A stretch of 64,000 bases of DNA from Polynucleobacter sp. MWH-Aus1W21 (GCF_018687275.1 NZ_CP061287.1:1550001-1614000), one strand, 5' to 3'. Positions 17,258 through 26,310 are shown, counted from the first letter of the stretch. The notes: generated from the letters alone by a model not told the origin. A program made the numbers and translations.

Positions 17258-17824
17258 CTACCCCTCCAAGGTAAATTGCACGGGAGTCTGAAAGCACTGC
17301 GAGGAAAGCCTGGTGTAATTAGCTGTAACTGGAGTAAATCTCCACTGCGCCAGGGTTGTTAGGGCCGATTGATCCAAGCCATGAAAGCCCGAGCTCTTAG
17401 AGATGCCAGCCTCCAGCACAATGCCTTGCTCATTCACACAGAGCTTAACAATTACTAAACCCTGCTCTCTTAACCTCCTACTAGCCAATGGGTAATAGGG
17501 TTTTGGGTTATGTAAAGTCTGCCTAGCTTCACCGCTCGCTAAATGACCTACACCCTCAGCTCCGGTGGCTGATGGATCCTCGTTCACCTGCATTGAACCG
17601 AGATTTTCCTGGCTTGCGAATGCATTAAATCGAGGCATAGCTTTAGATTTTTTCGGTGCAAAGTCATCCGCTCTTTCGCCCACCAAACTCACTAAGATAT
17701 TCCCCGGTACGAATGATTCCTCTCTAGAAAAAGATACGGACAGCAAGCCTAGTAAAAATAGTAGATGAGTGGCTGCTACGCCTGAAATTAGTAAAACATT
17801 TCTAATTGAATAACTATGGCGCAA
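17258..17824 (-). CDS. TonB-like energy transducer
   Basis: 188 residues. One N-terminal membrane segment at about 10-30 (VLLISGVAATHLLFLLGLLS). A short periplasmic spacer lacks the long proline-rich stretch of classical TonB. The C-terminal TonB domain, about 105-186, has PYYPLASRRLREQGLVIVKL and LTTLAQWRFTPV. It would couple the proton-motive force, with ExbB-ExbD encoded elsewhere, to the receptor downstream. Order tonB-hemP-receptor on one strand with gaps of 3 and 84 nt implies one operon dedicated to this receptor. Confidence 0.87.
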   Translation of the reverse strand: MRHSYSIRNVLLISGVAATHLLFLLGLLSVSFSREESFVPGNILVSLVGERADDFAPKKSKAMPRFNAFASQENLGSMQVNEDPSATGAEGVGHLASGEARQTLHNPKPYYPLASRRLREQGLVIVKLCVNEQGIVLEAGISKSSGFHGLDQSALTTLAQWRFTPVTANYTRLSSQCFQTPVQFTLEG

Positions 17825-17873
17825 ATCGCTTCCTTAAAAAATTATTGCAAAAAACACAAGTCAACTTACCGAT

Positions 17874-17892
17874 ATAACTTGTAGTAAGTTAT
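17874..17892. promoter_or_regulatory. Inverted repeat upstream of the tonB-hemP-receptor operon
   Basis: ATAACTT-gtagt-AAGTTAT is a perfect 7-bp inverted repeat, 50-68 bp upstream of the tonB-like start. A competing repeat AACTTAC (17863-17869) / GTAAGTT (17884-17890) overlaps it. Candidate operator; the regulator is unknown. Confidence 0.4.
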
Positions 17893-17915
17893 CAATTGGT
17901 CTTAATGATTTTAAG

Positions 17916-17934
17916 GATGATGCTATTGATAAAC
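17916..17934. promoter_or_regulatory. Candidate Fur box
   Basis: GATGATGCTATTGATAAAC matches 13 of 19 positions of the consensus GATAATGATAATCATTATC by hand count, about 92-110 bp upstream of the tonB-like start. Iron control of this operon would be expected, but the match alone is weak. Confidence 0.3.
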
Positions 17935-17980
17935 AACCATGAACCCAATGGGGACGGGTATTGTAGGGCTATTAAATGTG

Positions 17981-19156
17981 CTACGGCTTTAAGGTCAACC
18001 GCCAAAGTGAAGTTACTTCTTGAGAGCGTGCAGCATGTAATGCATCCGCTTTATCAAATACTTTTTGATGCGTAGGCTTAGTATCTAAACGCGCAACTAC
18101 TTTTAAACCAGCTTGCTCAATCCAATCAAGAAGCTCTTCTCTAGTTCGCAAACCTAAATGCTCCGCCAAGTCAGACAGGATGAGCCAGCCCTCGCCTTTC
18201 GGAAGCAGGTGGTTTTTTAATCCATGCAAGAAACCTTTTAGCATCTGACTCTCAGGGTCATATACCGCATGCTCCAGAGAGGAGCTAGGTCTTGCTGGCA
18301 GCCAAGGTGGATTACAAACAATGAGCGTTGCTTTATCCTCTGGGAAAAGATTAGTTTTACGAATTTCAATCTGTGCTTTTAGTCCTAGATGGTCTACATT
18401 ATCTTGAGCGCACTCAATAGCTCGATCATTTAAATCCGTCGCAATAATTTTCTGAATATCGCGCAGAGCCAAAACAACCGCTAAAACTCCAGTACCCGTG
18501 CCAATATCAAAAGCTGTAGAGCTTTGTTTTATGGCTTCTGGCAGCGGAGCTTTCAGAACTAAATTAATGTACTCACTACGCACTGGAGAGAAAACACCAT
18601 AGTGTGGATGGATGCGAACCTCTTCATCATCCCTAGTAAGAACTTGAACACCCGTCTTGCGCCACTCATGGGCACTAATGACGCCGAGCAGCTCACGCAG
18701 TGAGATAACATAAGATACTGTCTGCTCGCCATAAGCCTCCAAGCAAGCTTGAGCAACATCTGGGGCACGTCTTAATGAGATACTGTGATCAGCGTTAACT
18801 GGTATCAACACCATTCCCAAAATACGAGCACGCTGCGATTGGGTAAGGCGGTGAAGATTGAATGTGTCTAGCGGGCTTTTGCTTTTCTCTTTTGCAACTC
18901 GATCAGCTCTTGAGGATTTCTTGGAAGGCCTATCCACTCTTCGCACCAAAGCCTGCAAAAGTTGTCGGGCATTCTGAAAGTCCCCCTTATACAGAATTGC
19001 CGTGCCTTCACAAGCCAGACGATAAGCAATATCTGCGGTTAGAGTGTCATCAGCAATCTGAATCTTTTTATGGGGAGCAATGCCATTTTCAGAATGCCAG
19101 TTAGCGCTATGGATTTGCCCGCCATCCTCCCACTGAATTGTTGTTGATAGGGCCAC
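17981..19156 (-). CDS. Class I SAM-dependent methyltransferase (NPPW type)
   Basis: 391 residues. The C-terminal half is a Rossmann methyltransferase: motif I AFDIGTGTGVLAVVLAL at about residues 215-231, acidic motif II KIIATDLNDRAIE, and motif IV VCNPPWLPA. NPPW/Y is the signature of enzymes that methylate planar nitrogen (glutamine, adenine or guanine N2), as in PrmB/PrmC, RlmG and RsmC. The N-terminal half is unlike PrmC and may bind the substrate; it contains a basic stretch, RVDRPSKKSSRADRVAKEK. I cannot name the substrate. It abuts the pirin gene (1 nt gap), so the two are probably cotranscribed. Confidence 0.8.
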   Translation of the reverse strand: MALSTTIQWEDGGQIHSANWHSENGIAPHKKIQIADDTLTADIAYRLACEGTAILYKGDFQNARQLLQALVRRVDRPSKKSSRADRVAKEKSKSPLDTFNLHRLTQSQRARILGMVLIPVNADHSISLRRAPDVAQACLEAYGEQTVSYVISLRELLGVISAHEWRKTGVQVLTRDDEEVRIHPHYGVFSPVRSEYINLVLKAPLPEAIKQSSTAFDIGTGTGVLAVVLALRDIQKIIATDLNDRAIECAQDNVDHLGLKAQIEIRKTNLFPEDKATLIVCNPPWLPARPSSSLEHAVYDPESQMLKGFLHGLKNHLLPKGEGWLILSDLAEHLGLRTREELLDWIEQAGLKVVARLDTKPTHQKVFDKADALHAARSQEVTSLWRLTLKP

Positions 19157-20011
19157 CTAGGAAACCACAAGACGGTTATTTTGATAATCATCAATAGCCT
19201 GCTCAATCTCGGCACGTGTATTCATGACAAAGGGGCCATATTGAACAATAGGCTCATGGAGCGGTAAAGCGGCAAGGACAATAAATTGCGCACCAGCAGA
19301 CCCTGCCTTCGCTTTTAAACGGTCTCCATCCCCAAGCACAATTGCGGCTTGCTTTGGCGCCGGCATCATTGGGCCGCCTATTTCTAGCTCACCTTCATAT
19401 ACATAAACGAAAGCATTAAGCTCTTTAGGAATGCGATGTTCAAATTCCGCATGAGGGGACAAGTGCACATCTAAAAATAAAGGTGAAGTGGTAATTCCTT
19501 GAATCGGGCCTTGCACTTCTTTGTCATCCTGGTGATATCTGCCGGCAATCACTTTGACTGCACCACCATTACTTAATGTAATCTGGGGAATATCCTCAAC
19601 CTGAATATCTTTATACCCAGCAGGCTTCATCTTTTCTTTTGCAGGCAAGTTAATCCACAGTTGAAAACCGCGCATGGCACCACTCACCTGTTGAGGCATC
19701 TCAGAATGAATAATCCCGCGCCCCGCTGTCATCCACTGCACGCCACCAGTCTTAAGGTGACCTTGATTTCCAAGGTGATCTTCATGCAGCATATGACCCT
19801 CAAGCATATAGGTCACAGTCTCAAATCCTCGATGCGGATGAGCTGGAAAACCTGCCACATAATCATTCGGATCGTTTGAAGAAAACTCATCAAGCATCAA
19901 AAAAGGGTCTAGCCTAACTTGATTCTGCCCACCAAGACTGCGGCGCAACTTTACACCCGCTCCATCAGAAGTAGCTATGCCAGGAATAATCGTTTGAATA
20001 TTGCGGATCAT
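19157..20011 (-). CDS. Pirin-family cupin protein
   Basis: 284 residues, bicupin. The metal site lies in the N-terminal cupin: AHPHRGFETVTYMLEGHMLHED followed by GGVQWMTAGRGIIHSEMP supplies the three His and one Glu of the pirin motif (HPHRG, H, E). The pirin_C cupin follows. Bacterial pirins can be quercetin dioxygenases or redox regulators, for example binding pyruvate dehydrogenase; the role here is unknown. It is flanked by the methyltransferase and a carboxymuconolactone-decarboxylase-like gene on the same strand. Confidence 0.92.
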   Translation of the reverse strand: MIRNIQTIIPGIATSDGAGVKLRRSLGGQNQVRLDPFLMLDEFSSNDPNDYVAGFPAHPHRGFETVTYMLEGHMLHEDHLGNQGHLKTGGVQWMTAGRGIIHSEMPQQVSGAMRGFQLWINLPAKEKMKPAGYKDIQVEDIPQITLSNGGAVKVIAGRYHQDDKEVQGPIQGITTSPLFLDVHLSPHAEFEHRIPKELNAFVYVYEGELEIGGPMMPAPKQAAIVLGDGDRLKAKAGSAGAQFIVLAALPLHEPIVQYGPFVMNTRAEIEQAIDDYQNNRLVVS

Positions 20012-20032
20012 GTTGATTAACTCATCAGTCTT

Positions 20033-20584
20033 TTAAGCAGGAGGATGATCTTCAGGATTGACGTCTAGCGCGATTAAGAAGCGGGACACCATGTTGTAAG
20101 CGGCAATTACCGTTACCAACTCTACCGCATCAGTACTTCCCAATGCCTTTTGTAAACGCTTCATCAAATCAGGATCCACCTTGATATTTCGCGTCATCTG
20201 TAAAGTGAGTTCAGCGGCATCATTTTCTACCGGCGAAAATAAATCTTTTGGGAAAGTCGCTTGCCCAATGAGGCGCAAGCCTTGAACCTGTTCCTCTGTT
20301 CCACCCGCCTTCTTGAAGGGTGGCGCATGGTGAAAGAATTCATACTCAGCACCATTGAGCACCGCCACACCACACATAGCTAACTCACGCAACTTGGGAT
20401 CTAAAGATAAATTATTCCTAATCTCGCCAATGAAATGATTCCAGCCTTCAGCAATTGGCACACTATGCAAGAGCATACGATCCAAGTTAATGAATTGACC
20501 ACCACGTCTTTTACGAATGGCGGCAACCAACTCAGCAGGCTCTGCCAAATCCATTGGCTGATACGGAATTAAACGTTCTGACAT
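20033..20584 (-). CDS. Carboxymuconolactone decarboxylase-like (AhpD-type fold) protein
   Basis: 183 residues. The core LRELAMCGVAVLNGAEYEFFHHAPPFKKAGGTEEQV corresponds to the CMD/AhpD helix pair, where true AhpD proteins have CxxC plus His. Here a single Cys (MCGVA) precedes the NGAEYEFFHH segment, so AhpD-type disulfide peroxidase activity is unlikely. Similar proteins often accompany Bug receptors in Burkholderiales. It is 9 nt downstream of the Bug gene and precedes pirin, suggesting one four-gene transcript. Confidence 0.82.
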   Translation of the reverse strand: MSERLIPYQPMDLAEPAELVAAIRKRRGGQFINLDRMLLHSVPIAEGWNHFIGEIRNNLSLDPKLRELAMCGVAVLNGAEYEFFHHAPPFKKAGGTEEQVQGLRLIGQATFPKDLFSPVENDAAELTLQMTRNIKVDPDLMKRLQKALGSTDAVELVTVIAAYNMVSRFLIALDVNPEDHPPA

Positions 20585-20593
20585 AAATACCTT

Positions 20594-21589
20594 TTACTGA
20601 GAAGTTTCTTTAATATTGTTTTCGATAACAAACTTGCCCCAGATGCCGACCTGTTTGCCGATAAACTCACGGGCTGTTTCAGATGATCCACCAATAATCT
20701 CAATTCCTTGAGCTTTGAATTTTTCAGCCACTGCCGGCGTTTTAAGAGCCTTATTCAATGCCTTATTCATTGCATCCAGGATGGCTGGCGGTGTTTTTCC
20801 TGGGGCTAATACAGCCCACCACGCAGGAGCGCTAAAACCTGGGAATCCACTTTCGGAAATAGTTGGCACGTTAGGTAATGAAGGAGATCTCTTCGCTGTT
20901 GTAATTACTAAGGGAACTACGCCACCACTATCAATATGCGGCTTTACCAAAAACTCTGAGCCAACCGCTAATTCAACCTGACCACCCAATGAATCTTGCA
21001 TTAAGGGGCCGCCTCCGCGATAAGGGATATGGTTCCAATCAAAGCCAGCTTGTTTTGCAAGGCGCGCCATCGCCAAATGGCCGAGACTGCCTATGCCGAT
21101 AGAGCCATAGCTAAATTGCTTGCCCGACTTAGACATATCAACCAACTGCTTAAAGCTGGTAATGCCTGATTTCTTGCTCGCCACCAAAACCATTGGTGAG
21201 GTTCCCACCAAAATGACCGGGTTAATATCCTTAATAGTGTCGTAGGGAAGCTTGTCTTTAAGACTTGGATTAACCCCGTGGGTATCAAATACCACTGCGA
21301 ATGTGTAGCCATCAGGATCAGAGCGGGTCATTGCCGCTGTACCGATGACGCCGGAGGCACCGCCAATATTTTCAACAATCACATTTTGCTTGAGCTCAGA
21401 TTGCAAGGCTGGCGCTAAAACTCGAGCCACCTGGTCTACGGATCCGCCTGGCGGGAAAACGGCAATTAAGCGAATCGGCTTTTGCGTGGGCCAAGAACCT
21501 ACCCCAGAAGTTTGGGCGATGCCCAGGGCACTAACGGCAAATAAAGCAAAAAACAAGGCGCTTTTTGCTATTTTCTGTAAACACAGCAT
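20594..21589 (-). CDS. Bug-family tripartite tricarboxylate transporter substrate-binding protein
   Basis: 331 residues. Signal peptide about 1-25 (ALFFALFAVSALGIAQ). The mature start WPTQKPIRLIAVFPPGGSVD and the loop VENIGGASGVIGTAAM, with SDPDGYTF, are the ligand-binding signatures of Bug proteins, which bind carboxylates through a pseudo-symmetric pair of loops. No TctA/TctB membrane genes are next to it, so it is an orphan receptor, the usual state in Burkholderiales. Ligand unknown. It heads the operon with the CMD-like, pirin and methyltransferase genes. Confidence 0.93.
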   Translation of the reverse strand: MLCLQKIAKSALFFALFAVSALGIAQTSGVGSWPTQKPIRLIAVFPPGGSVDQVARVLAPALQSELKQNVIVENIGGASGVIGTAAMTRSDPDGYTFAVVFDTHGVNPSLKDKLPYDTIKDINPVILVGTSPMVLVASKKSGITSFKQLVDMSKSGKQFSYGSIGIGSLGHLAMARLAKQAGFDWNHIPYRGGGPLMQDSLGGQVELAVGSEFLVKPHIDSGGVVPLVITTAKRSPSLPNVPTISESGFPGFSAPAWWAVLAPGKTPPAILDAMNKALNKALKTPAVAEKFKAQGIEIIGGSSETAREFIGKQVGIWGKFVIENNIKETSQ

Positions 21590-21664
21590 GAAATGTCTCC
21601 TTTTATTAGGCTCCTAGATTAACACCCAGGAGATCCGTTTGCTCGATAATGCATAGGTTGCTTG

Positions 21665-22453
21665 ATGGAAAAGAAAATGAAGTCAATTTTAAATATTGCC
21701 GCCTACTTATTTGTCAGTCTGGATAACCTAGAGGAGTTGCGCGCCAAGATGCTGGAGCAGTGCAATACGCGCCACCTCAAAGGAACTATCCTCTTAACCG
21801 GCGAGGGAATTAATATGTTTCTGGCTGGCGGGACCGATGAGTTGCGCGGCTTTTTAGACTGGCTAAGAATTGACCCTCGCTTTCAACCACTCGAAGCAAA
21901 AGAAAGTTGGTCGGAAGATCAGCCATTCAAGAAAATGCTCATCAAACTCAAGAATGAGATCATTCGAATGAATCACCCAGCCATCCGCCCAGAAGAGGGT
22001 CGAGCCAAATTTATTTCACCAAAAAAATTACAGGAATGGCTTGACCGTGGCACAGATGATCTTGGTCGCCCAGTGGTGATGGTGGATACACGCAACGCGT
22101 TTGAAGTTGATTACGGCACCTTTGAACATGCACTGCATTTCAATATTGAAAAGTTCACCGAGTTTCCAGCAGCCATTTCCGCACACAAAGAAGAGTTGGT
22201 TGATAAAACACTAGTCAGTTTTTGTACTGGCGGTATTCGCTGCGAAAAATCAGGGTTGTACATGCGTGAAATTGGCATGGAACATAGTTACCAATTGGAG
22301 GGCGGCATCTTGAAATACTTTGAAGAGGTTGGGTCCGCCCACTACAAGGGCAGCTGCTTTGTTTTTGATGAGCGTGAAGCCCTTGATCCCGATCTGAGCA
22401 TTACTCCAGTCGAACGCACCGTCAGAAGAAAAGCGAAAGCAGAGCAATCTTAA
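21665..22453 (+). CDS. trhO: tRNA uridine(34) hydroxylase, rhodanese-domain protein
   Basis: 262 residues from ATG 21665; TTG three bases earlier is possible. An N-terminal ferredoxin-like domain (YLFVSLDNLEELRAKM, TILLTGEGINMFLAG) is followed by a rhodanese domain with active-site loop SFCTGGIRCEKS. This architecture is TrhO/YceA, which hydroxylates U34 of tRNAs to ho5U using oxygen. The catalytic Cys is present. It stands alone, divergent from the Bug operon, with the LysR gene converging on it. Confidence 0.93.
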   Translation: MEKKMKSILNIAAYLFVSLDNLEELRAKMLEQCNTRHLKGTILLTGEGINMFLAGGTDELRGFLDWLRIDPRFQPLEAKESWSEDQPFKKMLIKLKNEIIRMNHPAIRPEEGRAKFISPKKLQEWLDRGTDDLGRPVVMVDTRNAFEVDYGTFEHALHFNIEKFTEFPAAISAHKEELVDKTLVSFCTGGIRCEKSGLYMREIGMEHSYQLEGGILKYFEEVGSAHYKGSCFVFDEREALDPDLSITPVERTVRRKAKAEQS

Positions 22454-22461
22454 GTAGCAAA

Positions 22462-23361
22462 TTAATTATTTCTACTCAAGGCTAACAATAATTCATATAG
22501 CTTTTCAGCTGCAGGTGCAAGACTACGCCCTTTCTTGCTGATCAACCCAATCCGCCTGGATACAACGGGATCAACCAAGGGAACGCTTGCTAACACCGGG
22601 TGGTCTTTACTTGGCATCGCTAAAGAAGGCACTACCGCTATACCCATCCCAGCCTCGACCAAACCGAGTAGTGTGGTGACGTGCTGAGCTTCGTAAATGA
22701 TATTGGGGGCTTGTGATTTTCCCGCCAAGGCAAGGTCAATCAACATTCGATTTCCTGAGGATTTTGAAACGGTCATGAAGTCATATTTGCTAACCTCTTC
22801 CCAAGTGACTTTTTTCTTTTTGCTGAGAATGTGATCTTTTCGACAAGCCACTACAAACTGCTCTTCAAAAATCGTTTTAAATTCAATATTAGATTCATCG
22901 CTACCAACAAAGTTCACTCCAAAGTCAGCTTCCCCGCTAGCGACAATTGAAAGCACCTCATTGGCACTTGCATCATGAATCTTGATGCGAATCTTTGGAA
23001 AGAGTTCATGGTACTTACTCAATACCTGCGGCAAAAAGTAATAGACCGCGGAAGGAACGCAGGCGATCGTAATTTCACCCATTCGCCCACCACCAACCCC
23101 TTCAATCCCTAAAAGAGCCTCATCCAAGCCCTCTAATAAAAATTTGGATTTTTTTGCAAAATCACGCCCGATGGAAGTGAGCTCCATATTTCGAGTATCG
23201 CGATCTATGAGCTTGACCCCCAAAGCTGACTCAAGCTTCTCAATGCGACGACTGAAGGCGGGCTGGGAAATATTGATCGACTCAGCTGCCTTTTTGAAGC
23301 TTTTAATCTCGGCGGCAGCTACAAAAGCCTGTAAATCATGTAGATCAAAGTTAATTGTCAT
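22462..23361 (-). CDS. LysR-family transcriptional regulator
   Basis: 299 residues from the ATG at 23361. The open frame extends 67 codons further upstream, but that extension runs into the divergent gene and lacks homology, and the LysR N-terminus begins at FDLHDLQAFVAAAEIKSFKKAA. The winged helix covers about 5-65 (NISQPAFSRRIEKLESALGVKL is the recognition region), and the effector domain about 90-295. Divergent orientation to the Bug gene at 23475 suggests it senses the same small carboxylate or a metabolite and controls that operon; this is inference. Confidence 0.9.
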   Translation of the reverse strand: MTINFDLHDLQAFVAAAEIKSFKKAAESINISQPAFSRRIEKLESALGVKLIDRDTRNMELTSIGRDFAKKSKFLLEGLDEALLGIEGVGGGRMGEITIACVPSAVYYFLPQVLSKYHELFPKIRIKIHDASANEVLSIVASGEADFGVNFVGSDESNIEFKTIFEEQFVVACRKDHILSKKKKVTWEEVSKYDFMTVSKSSGNRMLIDLALAGKSQAPNIIYEAQHVTTLLGLVEAGMGIAVVPSLAMPSKDHPVLASVPLVDPVVSRRIGLISKKGRSLAPAAEKLYELLLALSRNN

Positions 23362-23474
23362 AGATATTGATGTGTTGAACGCATTAGTACTTAATAATAT
23401 TGCAATATGCAAAATGAAGGAATAATGCAAAAATCCTGCCAAGCATGAAAAAAGAAACTTTACGGAGACTTTCA

Positions 23475-24449
23475 ATGAAAACCAAACTAAAAGCCCTGAT
23501 TTTGAGCACTTTGTGTATTCCCGCCTTCCTATCTTCGGCGGTATTTGCTCAAGCGTATCCAACCAAAACTATCACTATCGTTGTGCCAACCGCACCCGGT
23601 GGCGCAAATGACGCTATGGCCCGCATTATTGGTCAAGGCCTAAGCCAAAGAATGGGTCAGCCCGTGATTGTGGAAAACAAACCCGGTGCCAATGGCGCAA
23701 TCGCCACTGAGTTCGTGGCTCGTGCAGCTCCAGATGGCTACACGATTCTTTTTGGTTACATCGCAACGCACGGCATCAATCCTGCTTTACAGAAATTAAA
23801 GTACGACCCTATTGCCGACTTTGAACCAATTGGTATGGTTGCAAACTCACCAACCTTATTGGTTGTTACCAATAACTTGCCCGTGAATAATGCTAAAGAC
23901 CTGGTTGCCATGCTCAAAGCAAAGCCAGATACGATTAGCTATGCCTCTGCTGGCAAAGGTACAGCCCCTCATTTAGCTGCTGAATTATTCCAAATCAATA
24001 CCGGCACACAAATGCTGCACGTACCTTACAAAGGTTCCGCGCCTGCGATTGTTGACACTATTGGCGGCACCACTCAAGTGATGTTCCCAAGTTTATTTAG
24101 TGCATATCCACAAGTGGCTGGCGGCAAGTTAAAGGCTCTGGGCATTGCTGGTGACAAACGTTCATCTGTTCTTCCAAATGTTCCTACATTAAAAGAACAA
24201 GGCATACCAAATATGAATGTCACACAGTGGTACGCCTTATTTGCTCCAGCAAAAACTCCAAAGCCAATCATTGATCGCTTGAATAAAGAACTCAACCTCA
24301 CCTTAAACGATAAGGCGAATGAGAAAAAGATTGAAGATCAAGGTGCAGAAGTAGAAACAGGTACACCTGCACAGCTGAAAAGCTTAGTTCAAAAAGAAGT
24401 GGTTCGCTGGAAGAAGTTAGTGGATAGCGCAAAAATTACTGCTGATTAA
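23475..24449 (+). CDS. Bug-family tripartite tricarboxylate transporter substrate-binding protein
   Basis: 324 residues from ATG 23475, chosen because GGAGA lies 8 nt upstream and a normal signal peptide starts there (KALILSTLCIPAFLSSAVFAQ). Bug signatures: ITIVVPTAPGGANDAMAR, VENKPGANGAIATEFVA, APDGYTIL, and VPYKGSAPAIVDTIGG in the second lobe. Divergent from a LysR gene and 2 nt upstream of a ModA-like binding protein gene. No TctAB membrane genes are adjacent. Ligand unknown. Confidence 0.93.
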   Translation: MKTKLKALILSTLCIPAFLSSAVFAQAYPTKTITIVVPTAPGGANDAMARIIGQGLSQRMGQPVIVENKPGANGAIATEFVARAAPDGYTILFGYIATHGINPALQKLKYDPIADFEPIGMVANSPTLLVVTNNLPVNNAKDLVAMLKAKPDTISYASAGKGTAPHLAAELFQINTGTQMLHVPYKGSAPAIVDTIGGTTQVMFPSLFSAYPQVAGGKLKALGIAGDKRSSVLPNVPTLKEQGIPNMNVTQWYALFAPAKTPKPIIDRLNKELNLTLNDKANEKKIEDQGAEVETGTPAQLKSLVQKEVVRWKKLVDSAKITAD

Positions 24450-24451
24450 TA

Positions 24452-25204
24452 ATGTTGAGAAGCGTAACTATTTCGCCCGAAGGCCCCCTGAAAGTCATTA
24501 CTTCAGGGGCTTTCGCAGCGGCCTTAAAGGATTTAGTACCAATCTACGAGAAGCAATATCAAACCCAGGTTGAGCTATCGTTTGGCTCCTCTATTGGCGC
24601 AGCTCATGACTCAATCCCAACAAGATTGAGTGAGGGCCAAAAATTTGATGTCTTTATTTTGGCTGGCTCCGCTCTTGAAAACTTTATTCAAGAGGGTCAA
24701 ATTAAAAACAATACTCGCGTGGATTTGGTTTCGTCACACATTGCTGCCGCTGTTCGTGCGGGTGATCCAGAGCCGGATTTGAGCACCCTAGAGTCTTTCA
24801 AGCATGCCATGCTGACTTACGGAAGAATTGCTTACTCCGCTAGTGCGAGTGGCACCTATCTTTCTACAGAATTATTTCCACAGCTAGGTATAGCAGAAGA
24901 AATGTCTGTCAAAGCTAAAAAAATCTTTAGTGAAAGAGTGGGCACAATCCTCATGAGAAACGAAGCCGATCTCGGCTTTCAGCAAATGAGTGAATTGCTA
25001 CCTATTCAAGGCATTAAAATCCTGAGGGATCTACCACCAGAAGCGCAAAGATCGTTTTTCTTTTCAGCTGGCATCGGAAGTGATACCAAGCAAGAAGAAC
25101 AGGCTCGTCATCTTGTTGAATTCCTCGCGTCAGTAGAAGTTGCAGATCAAATTAGCAAGACGGGTTTAAAGCCTGTGCTTGCAAAGGCTCCCTGGCTTAA
25201 CTAA
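24452..25204 (+). CDS. ModA-like (molybdate-type) substrate-binding-domain protein without signal peptide
   Basis: 250 residues of periplasmic binding protein type 2 fold, closest to the ModA family: KVITSGAFAAALKDLVPIYEKQY and ELSFGSSIGAAHDSIPTRL, then FDVFILAGSALE. The protein begins directly with the domain and has no hydrophobic N-terminal segment, so it should stay in the cytoplasm unless a start has been missed. The stop of the Bug gene is only 2 nt upstream, so the start is constrained. It may act as an intracellular sensor or carrier for the same compound; that is speculative. Confidence 0.82.
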   Translation: MLRSVTISPEGPLKVITSGAFAAALKDLVPIYEKQYQTQVELSFGSSIGAAHDSIPTRLSEGQKFDVFILAGSALENFIQEGQIKNNTRVDLVSSHIAAAVRAGDPEPDLSTLESFKHAMLTYGRIAYSASASGTYLSTELFPQLGIAEEMSVKAKKIFSERVGTILMRNEADLGFQQMSELLPIQGIKILRDLPPEAQRSFFFSAGIGSDTKQEEQARHLVEFLASVEVADQISKTGLKPVLAKAPWLN

Positions 25205-25323
25205 GTCCAAGAGCTTGGCACACATAGGCAAAAGGGGTTGGGACTTTATGTAGCACCCATCCCCCACTTGGCCCAACTTTCAAATATGATTAGGATTACC
25301 AAAATACTATTCAAATTTGAAAA

Positions 25324-26298
25324 ATGCGCACTCCTTCCAACCTACTAAAACACATTCTTTTGGCAATTATTTGCCTATTTACTGGCACACTTAGCGCCCA
25401 GAGTTATCCCACCCAACCCATAAAGATTGTTGTGGGTTTCTCTCCTGGCGGTGTACCAGATATAGCAGCTAGAATTATCGGGCAGCATATGAGTGAGAAT
25501 TGGAAGCAGCCGGTAGTCGTAGAAAATAAGCTTGGCGCTGGCAGCAATATCGCCGCACAATTAGTTGCAAACGCCCCATCCGATGGATACACCCTACTAT
25601 CTATTTCTTCGGCTTTTGCAATATCACCAGCCATTTACTCATCCATGGCCTTTGATCCCATTAAGGATTTCTCTGGAATTACTTTAACCGCCACGGGCCC
25701 TGCTTTGGTGTTGATTTCACCCAATCTCAAAGTGAATACCATGAAAGAGTTGCTTGAATATGCAACTAAATACCCAGGCAAAGTAACTTATAGCTCTGCT
25801 GGGGTGGGAAGCGGCTCTCACTTTGCGGCAGAACTAATTCAAGCAAAGGCTGGTGTTGAGCTATTGCATATTCCCACAAAGGGTATTCCCGATGCCATTA
25901 CCGAGGTCATGTCCGGGAGGGTGGACTTTTTTATCAGCCCCTATGCCAGCGCTATTAACCTGGTGAAATCCGGCAAAGTACGCGCTATTGCAATCACCAG
26001 CACAAAAAGATTTAAAGATCTACCTAACTTACCCACTGTTTCAGAATCTGGAGTACCGGGATACAAATGGGAGTTCTGGTATGGCTTGGTTGCACCGGCA
26101 AAAACGCCAAAACCCATTCTTCAAAAAATTGCTTCTGAAGTAAAACGGATCCTGGAGTTACCAAGCGTGAAGGAACGTTTTGACGAGCTTGGAACCACTG
26201 CCGTGTCTAGCACTCCTGATCAGTTTGATAAATTAATTGCAGCGGAAATTATTGAATTTGCTCGCTTGGCAAAATTATCAGGAATCAAACCCGAGTAA
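25324..26298 (+). CDS. Bug-family tripartite tricarboxylate transporter substrate-binding protein
   Basis: 324 residues. Signal peptide about 1-25 (HILLAIICLFTGTLSAQ), then YPTQPIKIVVGFSPGGVPDI. VENKLGAGSNIAAQLVA and APSDGYTLL are the first-lobe ligand loop. It is followed 12 nt later by an alpha/beta hydrolase, suggesting uptake of an ester or lactone substrate, or of a ring-cleavage product, but the ligand is unknown. Confidence 0.92.
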   Translation: MRTPSNLLKHILLAIICLFTGTLSAQSYPTQPIKIVVGFSPGGVPDIAARIIGQHMSENWKQPVVVENKLGAGSNIAAQLVANAPSDGYTLLSISSAFAISPAIYSSMAFDPIKDFSGITLTATGPALVLISPNLKVNTMKELLEYATKYPGKVTYSSAGVGSGSHFAAELIQAKAGVELLHIPTKGIPDAITEVMSGRVDFFISPYASAINLVKSGKVRAIAITSTKRFKDLPNLPTVSESGVPGYKWEFWYGLVAPAKTPKPILQKIASEVKRILELPSVKERFDELGTTAVSSTPDQFDKLIAAEIIEFARLAKLSGIKPE

Positions 26299-26310
26299 AG
26301 CATCTTAGTC

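Noticed and set aside
23362..23562. N-terminal extension of the LysR protein
   Set aside because: LysR proteins begin at the winged helix; the extra 67 codons overlap the divergent Bug promoter and start and look unlike any domain.
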